Shown: piece after piece, positions 51,102-57,935 of the stretch
How positions within the stretch are numbered: the stretch's first letter is position 1
How the letters are laid out: every line of letters starts with the position of its first letter
Source of the DNA: an uncultured Eubacteriaceae bacterium
GTDB taxonomy: Bacteria; Bacillota; Clostridia; Eubacteriales; Eubacteriaceae
Length of the DNA: 64,000 nucleotides
NCBI GenBank assembly: GCA_945867155.1
Contig: CAMBHL010000003.1
Span: 96,099 to 160,098, forward strand
Reading direction: 5' to 3'
Position numbers and translations under genes: made by a program
Notes under the pieces: model-generated
Told to the model about the DNA's origin: nothing
The model's database searches: none
Seen by the model: only the letters and a program-made list of their open reading frames with translations

Positions 51102-51728
51102 TTACCTTCTTTCCAGCGCATCTACAGGACATGCCGTCATGCAGTTCCCACAATGCAGACAGTGTGCCTGCCCGATAACATAGGGAATACTGTCTGTCAT
51201 GATACAGTTCTGCGGGCAGACTGCCGCACAGCTCCCACAGCCAATACATGTGCCAGTAATGAAATATCCCTCTGCCTTTTTCTCAACGCCTCCAAATATA
51301 AAAGAAGCACGCTCTATCGGTTTCTTTGAAAGATCAAACCACTCACCGCTGCCCGCATAGATTTGAAAAACGGTCAGCGCCTGCATAGACTCCTCTGTGG
51401 GATATATCTTGCGCATATACGGATTTTTCTCGAATAGTTCCGGAATCCTCTCATATCCAAGCTCCCGAACCTTTCCACGAATAGACACAGCCACGCTGCT
51501 CATGGTATCCTCACCCTTCATCGCAGTCAGGGCAAGAAACCCTCTTTTCTTCAAACGGTCGTAAAAGCCTTTGCCTTTTGCCGTAAGGAAATACAATCCA
51601 TTTTCATCACTGTCCATCATATCGATTGCTGCCGTCACCGGGAGACCGTCGTCATCAACGGTGGCCACAATCGTCCGATGGATTTCATTTGCGATATAGT
51701 CAAGATAATCTTTTGCTTCCATGTTCAA
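51102..51728 (-). CDS. PNPOx-like flavoprotein with C-terminal two-cluster ferredoxin domain
   Basis: The 208-residue protein fuses a split-barrel PNPOx-like domain (1-150; LDYIANEIHRTIVATVDDDGLPV) to a 2x[4Fe-4S] ferredoxin domain (CIGCGSCAAVCPQNC and CLHCGNCMTACPVDAL). It likely moves electrons from ferredoxin-like partners to a flavin and then an unknown substrate. It is the first gene of the unit that ends with the sirtuin. A terminator and an Rrf2 gene lie just beyond its start. Confidence 0.9.
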   Translation of the reverse strand: MNMEAKDYLDYIANEIHRTIVATVDDDGLPVTAAIDMMDSDENGLYFLTAKGKGFYDRLKKRGFLALTAMKGEDTMSSVAVSIRGKVRELGYERIPELFEKNPYMRKIYPTEESMQALTVFQIYAGSGEWFDLSKKPIERASFIFGGVEKKAEGYFITGTCIGCGSCAAVCPQNCIMTDSIPYVIGQAHCLHCGNCMTACPVDALERR

Positions 51729-51738
51729 TGCCTCCCTA

Positions 51739-51772
51739 GAAAAGGACTCCGAAGCAATCTGCTCCGGAGTCC
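51739..51772 (-). terminator. Terminator of the Rrf2 gene
   Basis: GGACTCCG and CGGAGTCC form an 8-bp stem with a 13-base loop, followed on the minus strand by TTTTC. It is directly upstream of the PNPOx-ferredoxin start. Confidence 0.75.
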
Positions 51773-51779
51773 CATTTTG

Positions 51780-52220
51780 TCAGGCTTCTTTTGCGAGAAT
51801 ATCCTGCAATCCCGTCTTTAAATCCGCTATCGTGTATTTTCTCATTTCATCCTCCATAGCGGCTTGGATGCCTTTCAATTTGTCATCCAAAAGGGCGTGG
51901 ATATTTTTACCTACAGGACACTGTGGATTCGGATTCTCATGGAAATGAAACAGTCCTTCATCATTTACACAGTCAACCGCCTTATAAACATCGTAAAAAG
52001 TGATTTCATCCAGTTTTTTAACGAGCGTTATACCGCTTTTACCCTGACTGATGTCGATAATCCCCGCTTTCTTGAGATTGCCCATAACATTCCGGACAAT
52101 GACAGGATTAGCGCCTACGCTGCCCGCCAGAAAATTGCTCGTCACCTTTTCGCTGTCTTTGAAATAATCGATAGCGGTAATGATATGTACAGCTATCGTA
52201 AATCTGCTTGTAATCTGCAT
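51780..52220 (-). CDS. Rrf2 family transcription regulator
   Basis: The 146-residue protein has an Rrf2 winged helix: RFTIAVHIITAIDYF, LAGSVGANPVIVRNVMGNLKKAGII and the wing QGKSGITLVKKLDEITFYDVYKAV. Only one cysteine (NPQCPVG) is at the place of the Fe-S ligands of IscR or NsrR, so it is closer to the cluster-free YwnA/CymR-like members. It is likely autoregulated, given the inverted repeat at its promoter. Confidence 0.9.
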   Translation of the reverse strand: MQITSRFTIAVHIITAIDYFKDSEKVTSNFLAGSVGANPVIVRNVMGNLKKAGIIDISQGKSGITLVKKLDEITFYDVYKAVDCVNDEGLFHFHENPNPQCPVGKNIHALLDDKLKGIQAAMEDEMRKYTIADLKTGLQDILAKEA

Positions 52221-52256
52221 TTCCTCTTCTCCACTCCGTTCCGGTCCGCACTGAAC

Positions 52257-52275
52257 ATGCGTCCACTGGACGCAT
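52257..52275. repeat. 19-bp palindrome in the Rrf2 leader
   Basis: ATGCGTCCACTGGACGCAT is a perfect palindrome around one central base. It lies between the -10 box and the Rrf2 start and would form a strong leader hairpin or serve as an operator. Confidence 0.7.
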
Positions 52276-52286
52276 AGTGCCCTCCT

Positions 52287-52337
52287 GCTTGTAATATAAC
52301 GCTTTATAAAAAGCCTGTCAATGCAGATATTACAAGC
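52287..52337 (-). promoter_or_regulatory. Rrf2 promoter inside an inverted repeat
   Basis: TTGACA (52321-52316), 17 bases, TATATT (52298-52293) on the minus strand. GCTTGTAATAT at 52287-52297 and ATATTACAAGC at 52327-52337 flank the promoter, one arm covering the -10 box; this fits repression by DNA looping or by two bound dimers. Confidence 0.75.
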
Positions 52338-52346
52338 TGTCGTAAA

Positions 52347-52979
52347 TTATTCTCTCACTACACTGATACGCTGCTGGATGTGGTCACCCTTTTCGATCTC
52401 ATCTACCATAGCGATGGCATAATCCGCATAGCTGATAATGCTCTCGCCCTTGCTGTTCAGTGTAAGCTCCTCGCCAGCAAGGATATACTTTCCGCTGCGC
52501 TCACCGTCTGCCTGAAAGTCTCCAGCAGGGCTGATGAATGTCCACTTCACGTCATTTCTCTCACGCAGCTTGGCAAGCTCCTCGCCCTGTGCCTTTGCAA
52601 GCGGGAGGAACATGGCCGGGAAGTCTGCACCATCACTGACAACAGCCGTATGCTCCGGATTTACGAAGAGGCTGCCTGCACCACCAACGATCAGAAGACG
52701 GGTGTCCGTTCCTGCAAGGATGTCGCATAGATGCTGGGAAGTCTTCACATGACCGTCCAACTTATCCTCTTCCCATGCGCCAAAGCCGTCCACCACTGCA
52801 TCAAAGCCAGCCAGATCTTCCTTCGTAAGATCCATGATGTCCTTCTGCACATAATCGGAAGCCGCCGTCTTGTTCTCTGCTCCGCGACCGAATGCCTTAA
52901 CCTCGAACCCTCTGTCCAATGCTTCCTTGACAACCTTCTGAGCCACGCGTCCGTTTGCTGCTACTACTGCAATCTTCAT
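52347..52979 (-). CDS. NAD(P)-binding oxidoreductase, SDR_a5-like
   Basis: The 210-residue protein starts KIAVVAANGRVAQKVVKEALDRG, an atypical-SDR dinucleotide fold, and contains FDAVVDGFGAWEE, LLIVGGAGSLFVNPE and WTFISPAGDFQADGERSGKY. This is the NmrA/YwnB-like group that binds NADPH without a clear catalytic triad. AGGAGG just before the ATG at 52979 fixes the start. Its promoter is a perfect consensus overlaid by three copies of an AACATGTAAT operator. Confidence 0.88.
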   Translation of the reverse strand: MKIAVVAANGRVAQKVVKEALDRGFEVKAFGRGAENKTAASDYVQKDIMDLTKEDLAGFDAVVDGFGAWEEDKLDGHVKTSQHLCDILAGTDTRLLIVGGAGSLFVNPEHTAVVSDGADFPAMFLPLAKAQGEELAKLRERNDVKWTFISPAGDFQADGERSGKYILAGEELTLNSKGESIISYADYAIAMVDEIEKGDHIQQRISVVRE

Positions 52980-53010
52980 AATAGAATCCTCCTTAAATTT
53001 GATTCGTTCT

Positions 53011-53083
53011 AACATGTAATATTGTTGATTACATGTTATTATAGCGGCACCAGTTCAACTTGTCAATAGTTATATTACATGTT
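53011..53083 (-). promoter_or_regulatory. Consensus promoter with three AACATGTAAT operator half-sites
   Basis: TTGACA (53066-53061), 17 bases, TATAAT (53043-53038) on the minus strand. AACATGTAAT at 53011-53020, its inverse at 53028-53037, and ATATTACATGTT at 53072-53083 surround the promoter. Confidence 0.85.
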
Positions 53084-53104
53084 TTCGCAGATTTTTTACG
53101 CTGC

Positions 53105-53134
53105 ACAAGAGACTTGTCCACGTGTTTTTTCTAC
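53105..53134. repeat. Partial repeat hairpin plus 19-bp shared sequence
   Basis: CAAGAGACTTGT matches the left arm of the hairpins at 43773 and 46964. It is followed by GTCCACGTGTTTTTTCTAC (53116-53134), which recurs exactly at 61103-61121. Confidence 0.7.
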
Positions 53135-53218
53135 CTACTTAGAAGAATCCAAAGGATGTACTGCCCAGAAATAACACTCAGGCAGTTCTAACTGTGAAAG
53201 AAATCTCCTCTCTTCCTC

Positions 53219-53455
53219 CTAGTTTTCTTTTTCGGTCGCAGGTGTAAAGTCTCCTGTTTTTATATCTTCATCAAACTGTGTCCCCATAAAAGCAGACATT
53301 GTATTAATCAGGATTTTGTCGGGCTTGATCTCATTGTTGATTTTTTAATACAACATCATCACCGGATTCCACTCCGATATATGGATTGGCAAAAGCAATG
53401 GGAATGTGCCTGATGAATGGGTATTCGATTGTCAAGGTTCCATAGAGAGTAGTCG
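53219..53455 (-). pseudogene. Frameshifted 3' remnant of an unknown gene
   Basis: On the minus strand the frame reads TLTIEYPFIRHIPIAFANPY, then IGVESGDDVVLK, and goes out of frame in a six-A run (53341-53346). One base less restores KINNEIKPDKILINTMSAFM and then GTQFDEDIKTGDFTP, ending at a TAG at 53219. It is about 75 residues from the end of a larger protein whose 5' part is gone. I do not recognise the family. The rest of the 53.1-53.6 kb gap holds no other gene. Confidence 0.65.
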
Positions 53456-53499
53456 TATAAAAAGACCTCTCACTCTATTTGCCGTTGAGTGAGAGGTCT
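53456..53499 (-). terminator. Terminator of the OYE-MBL-DsbA unit
   Basis: AGACCTCTCACTC and GAGTGAGAGGTCT form a perfect 13-bp stem with an 11-base loop, followed on the minus strand by TTTTTA. Confidence 0.9.
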
Positions 53500-53612
53500 G
53501 ATAACCTTTGTATTCAATTTTTTTGAAAATTATTTTTTCAAATAAAGACAAGAACAGTACTTTCCAACCTCCAAAAGAGGAGAGACTCTTTTTTCATTCC
53601 TTTTTAGCTGTA

Positions 53613-54599
53613 TCACAACGCATCTGCCCAATGCAGGTTTTTCAGTAATTCGCGTCCAACTCCAATCAAATCAGCAGCTCCAGATTTCAGGAGCTTTTCT
53701 GCATCATCTTTTGTCTTGACGCCTCCTGTCAGCATGACGGGGATGGTTACGGCTTTCTTGATAGCAGAAGACATATCCTGAAAATATCCCGGCTCAGTAT
53801 GCCCTTTTCTTGAATAACGACACATCCCGCCAGAAACATTGATCATATCCACGCCTGCTTTTTCCAGCACCTTTGCTGCATATACACTGTCTTCGATTGT
53901 ACTTCCTCCGTCCATATAATCGCAGCCGCCCAAACGGACGGAGATGGGGTAGTTATTACCAACGGCATCTCTGACAGCCTCAATTACTTCTCTGTGCAGC
54001 CTTAATCTGTTGTCCAAAGTGCCACCATACTCATCATTTCTGTGATTTGTCAACGGCGAATAAAACTGATTCAGCAGGTAAGCGTGCGCGGAATGAATCT
54101 CAATACCGTCATACCCGGATTCTTTTGCCCGCACCGCCGCTTTTGCGAAACATTCCACAATTTCGGCAATCTGCCTCTTTGTCAACTCGTCCGGAGCAGT
54201 TCCGTCGCCTATCATCGGAGTTGACGGAAGGACTATTCTGCTTGCCGAAACAGCTTTCAGACCAGTCACGGAACTAGGTGCGGCGGAACCGGCATGATTA
54301 AGTTGAACCATAGCTTTTGTCCCGCTTTGATGAATGACATCGGTCAGCTTTCGCAAGCCGTCTATATCATCATCACTTGAAATGGAGAGCTGCTTTGCTT
54401 TTGCCTTTCCCTGCTTCATAATATAGCTGTGTTCGGTGATGATCATTCCGAGATTCCCGCTCTTTGCCCTTTCCCCGTAATAATCCAACATCGTATCCGT
54501 AACTTTCCCATCCTCCGTACTTTGATAAGTGGCAACCGGGGGCATAATGATTCGGCTGTTCAGTTCCATCGTGCCAACTTGTATTGACTGTTTTATCAT
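53613..54599 (-). CDS. Old yellow enzyme-type NADH:flavin oxidoreductase
   Basis: The 328-residue protein is the single-domain FMN TIM barrel of the OYE family: NSRIIMPPVATYQST at the start, QLNHAG, and the signature GYDGIEIHSAHAYLLNQFYS followed by NHRNDEYGGTLDNR. No C-terminal Fe-S/FAD part is present, unlike enoate reductases of 2,4-dienoyl-CoA type. It reduces activated C=C bonds or nitro groups with NAD(P)H. It is the last gene of a three-gene unit with a metallohydrolase and a DsbA-like protein under a TetR regulator. Confidence 0.93.
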   Translation of the reverse strand: MIKQSIQVGTMELNSRIIMPPVATYQSTEDGKVTDTMLDYYGERAKSGNLGMIITEHSYIMKQGKAKAKQLSISSDDDIDGLRKLTDVIHQSGTKAMVQLNHAGSAAPSSVTGLKAVSASRIVLPSTPMIGDGTAPDELTKRQIAEIVECFAKAAVRAKESGYDGIEIHSAHAYLLNQFYSPLTNHRNDEYGGTLDNRLRLHREVIEAVRDAVGNNYPISVRLGGCDYMDGGSTIEDSVYAAKVLEKAGVDMINVSGGMCRYSRKGHTEPGYFQDMSSAIKKAVTIPVMLTGGVKTKDDAEKLLKSGAADLIGVGRELLKNLHWADAL

Positions 54600-54620
54600 G
54601 ATAAAGCACCATCCTTTCTT

Positions 54621-55244
54621 TTATCTGTATCTTTGCTTTTCGAGCCCTACCGTTGTTTGAGCCGAGTGCCCCGAACAAAGAACCGTCTCGTTTGGCAGGG
54701 AAAAAATTTTGTTGAGGATACTGTTTTGTAAATCTATCAGATTCCCGCCCGGATATTGATAGTTCCCAATGCTTCCCTTGAAAATCGTGTCTCCCACAAA
54801 TGCAACGTGATCATTGGAGGAGTAGTAGGTGACGGAATCCGTCGTGTGTCCCGGCGTATAGATTACGTGCAGGAAAAAAGACGGGTTTGCTTCCAACGTG
54901 ATATTGTCCCCATCATCTATAAATGTTGCATCTCGTATCGTAATCGGAGGTCCGCAGAGAGCCGACAGATTTTTTCTGGCATCCAGCAGATAATCGTTTG
55001 CTGTTCGATAGGCGAGTACGGGAAGATTTAATACACGGCGGAGTTCGTTTGCCGCTCCGGTATGGTCAAAATGCCCATGTGTAAGCAGTATTTTTTCGAT
55101 TTCCCAGCCGTTTTCTTTGATAAGCTCAAGCAGTCTTGCAGCTTGTGCGCCGGGATCAATTAAAAAGCCATGCTGTGTTTTATCATCAATGTAAAAGAAG
55201 CAGTTTTCCTCAAAATATCCTTTTACCGGAACCTCTATAATCAT
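54621..55244 (-). CDS. Metallo-beta-lactamase fold hydrolase (glyoxalase II-like)
   Basis: The 207-residue protein has the metal site THGHFDH (H-x-H-x-D-H), then YTPGHTTDS, FVGDTIFKGSIG and SGHSAQT in the usual places of glyoxalase II-type enzymes. It would hydrolyse a thioester or similar bond, possibly a glutathione-like or bacillithiol conjugate, but the thiol is not known. It lies 3 bases after the DsbA-like gene and 21 bases before the OYE gene. Confidence 0.9.
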   Translation of the reverse strand: MIIEVPVKGYFEENCFFYIDDKTQHGFLIDPGAQAARLLELIKENGWEIEKILLTHGHFDHTGAANELRRVLNLPVLAYRTANDYLLDARKNLSALCGPPITIRDATFIDDGDNITLEANPSFFLHVIYTPGHTTDSVTYYSSNDHVAFVGDTIFKGSIGNYQYPGGNLIDLQNSILNKIFSLPNETVLCSGHSAQTTVGLEKQRYR

Positions 55245-55247
55245 AGC

Positions 55248-55946
55248 TCAACCAATCCTGCAGCCATCCAGACCGCAGCTCATCCCCTGTTCCATGCCAG
55301 CCTCCGTCTCCTGCTCCAATGCTTTTTGAAGCGTGGCCTTCATGCCCTCTACGCTTTGTGCACCGGAAATTCCATACTTTCCTACTACAAAAAACGGAAC
55401 CGCGTGGATGCCATTTTGGAAAGCCTCATTCTCGTCTGAAATCACTTCATCCCGGTACCTGTCTGAATTCAGGACTTCTCTGACCTCTGCCGCGTCCAGT
55501 CCGCACGCTTCACCGATACTCTGGAGAAGCGCTTTGTCCGCAAGTTCTTTGTTGTCGGTAAAATATGCTTTGAACAGTGCAGAGATAATACGCTCTGTCA
55601 GTGCCGGATTTCCTTTGCTCTGGGCCAGTTTCGTCAGGCGATGTGCATCCATTGTATTTGTAAAAAGCGTAGAGGCGTACTGGAAATCAAGTCCCTCAGC
55701 AATTCCCATCTGAGAGATGTTTTCAATTTGCCTTCCAGCAGCCTCAAACGAGATTCCGTATTTATCAGCAAAACGTGTCTGCGTGTCGCTGACTGCGTGT
55801 TCCCCTGCGGAAGGGTCTAACTGGAAGGCTTTCATTTCAAGCTGCACATTTTTCATTTCAGGGATAGATTCAATCGCTTTCTTTAGACGCGCCTCACCGA
55901 TATAGCAGTAGGGGCAAGCGTAGTCTGACCAATACGTAATTTTCAT
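55248..55946 (-). CDS. DsbA family oxidoreductase (FrnE-like)
   Basis: The 232-residue protein has the thioredoxin fold with a helical insert. It shows WSDYACPYCYIGEARL with the CPYC active site, then FQLDPSA, GIHAVPFFVVGKYGISGAQ near the cis-proline and a cysteine-rich end (MSCGLDGCRIG). There is no signal peptide, so it is a cytoplasmic FrnE-type isomerase or glutathione S-transferase kappa-like protein. It is the first gene of the unit repressed by the divergent TetR protein. Confidence 0.92.
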   Translation of the reverse strand: MKITYWSDYACPYCYIGEARLKKAIESIPEMKNVQLEMKAFQLDPSAGEHAVSDTQTRFADKYGISFEAAGRQIENISQMGIAEGLDFQYASTLFTNTMDAHRLTKLAQSKGNPALTERIISALFKAYFTDNKELADKALLQSIGEACGLDAAEVREVLNSDRYRDEVISDENEAFQNGIHAVPFFVVGKYGISGAQSVEGMKATLQKALEQETEAGMEQGMSCGLDGCRIG

Positions 55947-55971
55947 CGTTGCAAACTCCTTTTAAATAATC

Positions 55972-56048
55972 GAACGTGTTATATTTACTTCTGCTTGCAA
56001 TTGTACTGAACACGTTCTATAATGTCAATAGTCAAAATGAACTTGTTC
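55972..56048. promoter_or_regulatory. Overlapping divergent promoters with three GAACNNGTTC operators
   Basis: GAACGTGTTA (55972), GAACACGTTC (56008) and GAACTTGTTC (56039) share the pattern GAACNNGTTC. The plus promoter is TTGCAA (55995-56000), 17 bases, TATAAT (56018-56023). The minus promoter is TTGACA (56028-56023), 17 bases, TACAAT (56005-56000). The middle operator lies in both spacers. Confidence 0.88.
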
Positions 56049-56063
56049 TAAAAGGAGAATGAC

Positions 56064-56672
56064 ATGGCAAAAAAATGTGGGCGGCCTGCGAAAAGTGCAG
56101 ATCAAGTAGACAGCAAACAGAGAATCATAGATACAACCATTGACCTGATCCGAAAAAATGGAGCGGATTATATCACCGTGAGAAATGTGTGCGCCGCAGC
56201 AGATCTTTCCATCGGAACTTTTTACCATTATTTCAGAGACAAAGATGACCTGCTTATGTACTTTATCCGTGAGACTTCCTTTGAAAGCTGTTCTCTGAAA
56301 ACACCCCTCAACAAGATCGATGAGCGCATTTCAGAACTGTATATGCATCTCATAAACCGATACATGAATTTCGGCCTTGACTTTATGAAGAGCTTCTATA
56401 CTGCCGGAAACCGTTCACTTTCAGCCTATATGTCTGAAGTTAATGGACAATTCGAGCCGGATACCGTGATGGCCCGCAGCGAACGGGAAATAACGGCGGC
56501 GCAGGCTCAGGGAATTATCAAAAAAAGTGCAAATATCCATGAAATATGTATGGACATCTGCACAATCGTTAAAGGCTGTATTTTGGAATGGTGCCTGATG
56601 GAAGGAAATATGAATATAAAAAGTACTCTGCAACGGATTATAAATCTGTATATCCAGAGTTACCTGAATTAG
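56064..56672 (+). CDS. TetR/AcrR family transcription regulator
   Basis: The 202-residue protein has the TetR helix-turn-helix near residues 15-60 (RIIDTTIDLIRKNGADYITVRNVCAAADLSIGTFYHYFRDKDDLLMYF) and a helical ligand domain. It is divergent from the dsbA-MBL-OYE unit, and its operator sits in both promoters, so it should repress itself and that unit until an inducer binds. AAAGGAG precedes the ATG. Confidence 0.95.
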   Translation: MAKKCGRPAKSADQVDSKQRIIDTTIDLIRKNGADYITVRNVCAAADLSIGTFYHYFRDKDDLLMYFIRETSFESCSLKTPLNKIDERISELYMHLINRYMNFGLDFMKSFYTAGNRSLSAYMSEVNGQFEPDTVMARSEREITAAQAQGIIKKSANIHEICMDICTIVKGCILEWCLMEGNMNIKSTLQRIINLYIQSYLN

Positions 56673-56693
56673 AGATTTTAGGAAACGTGGTAG

Positions 56694-56786
56694 TCAATTG
56701 CGCTCCCTGCCGATCTGAGCATCTTCATAGATCGATCCAAGTTCAGACAGAGTCTGACCCTTACAAAGCACATATCCAATATGCAT
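56694..56786 (-). CDS. Short frame downstream of the hydrolase, unknown
   Basis: A 30-codon frame starts MHIGYVLCKGQTLSELGSIY with AAGGAG 4 bases before the ATG, 20 bases after the alpha/beta hydrolase stop. It runs to within about 20 bases of the convergent TetR gene's end. It could be a real small protein or the start of a deleted gene. Confidence 0.35.
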   Translation of the reverse strand: MHIGYVLCKGQTLSELGSIYEDAQIGRERN

Positions 56787-56805
56787 TTTCTCCTTCTTTC
56801 GATTG

Positions 56806-57741
56806 TCATTTAGCTAAAAAACGGGCCACCGCTTCTGCCGTCTGCCGCCATTGTTCTTCTTGACGAATCCCTGATTTCCCATCACCTTTCTGATGGCCGT
56901 AGTCCCCAAACTGTCCGTGATTTCCACCGTCGATGACGATTTCCGTAAAATCATCAGCCATCAAAGACAGACTGTCTTGATAATGCTTTTGATTAAGAAC
57001 ACCGTCCTGTGACCCGTAAAGGCTCAAGGCTTTAAGCCCTTTTTTCTTAAGACTTTTCGTCGGATACGCCGCCATGAAGATCACACCGTCAACCTGATCC
57101 GGATGTGCTGCGGCGTAATTTCCAGCCATTGCGCCGCCCAGCGAGTGCCCAGCCATATACCAATGCTGATAACTTGTATGATTGGCCATAACGGCTTCTG
57201 CCTTATTCATGCCGAAAAATGCCAGATGAAACGGCATGTCTACCAGGAAACAATCGTAGCCTTCCTGCGCGATCAGATACATCACCGGCGCATAAGCTTC
57301 TGTCTGCACTTTCGCGCCCGGATAAAAGACAATGGCGGTATCCGTGCCGGGCCCTTCAAAGCAATAGACACCTGACTTTTCTGTAACGGTCACTGCGGCA
57401 TGATTCATCGTAACCGGAAGGTCTGAAACATTTTTAATATACTTTTCAGCCTCGGGACCAGCGTGATAATACTGCCCCGTATAGATAATAAACGCCGCAG
57501 TCACGCCCCAGACGATCATCGCCAGCGGTACTAAAATCCGGAATCGCCACTTATGAGTTTTGTGATGAAATACCACCATTCCCGCAAACGCTCCAATGCC
57601 GCCTCCGGCCCAAGCAAACAGGATTAAAACAACCTCTGGAATTCGCCATTTGTCACGGGCAGCCTTACGTTTATCCGCGCCGTAAAGAATAAAGGCGATC
57701 GTGTTGACAGCAATTAGATAAATATAGCATACACTGCGCAT
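56806..57741 (-). CDS. DUF1294 membrane domain fused to an alpha/beta hydrolase
   Basis: The first 90 residues (IAVNTIAFILYGADKRKAA, then WRIPEVVLILFAWAGGGIGAF) match the small DUF1294 membrane protein. Another membrane segment follows, and then an alpha/beta hydrolase domain with the nucleophile elbow GHSLGGAMAG, FMAAYPTKSL and the histidine in GGNHGQFGDYG. The hydrolase probably faces outside, tethered to the membrane. Normally these are separate proteins. The substrate is unknown. Confidence 0.85.
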   Translation of the reverse strand: MRSVCYIYLIAVNTIAFILYGADKRKAARDKWRIPEVVLILFAWAGGGIGAFAGMVVFHHKTHKWRFRILVPLAMIVWGVTAAFIIYTGQYYHAGPEAEKYIKNVSDLPVTMNHAAVTVTEKSGVYCFEGPGTDTAIVFYPGAKVQTEAYAPVMYLIAQEGYDCFLVDMPFHLAFFGMNKAEAVMANHTSYQHWYMAGHSLGGAMAGNYAAAHPDQVDGVIFMAAYPTKSLKKKGLKALSLYGSQDGVLNQKHYQDSLSLMADDFTEIVIDGGNHGQFGDYGHQKGDGKSGIRQEEQWRQTAEAVARFLAK

Positions 57742-57935
57742 TACTTATATCCTCACAACATTCACTTCATTGCCATTGGTTTTGATCATTCAATTATTCC
57801 CCCTCATTATAAACGAGTCCATGATAAAATAAAATATTAATAATTTGGGATCACCCTGTACGGCAGTTCCTAAATGTGCAGGCACGCCATCAGCACATTG
57901 ACGAAAAGATCCGCAATGTAAAAAAGAGGACCATA

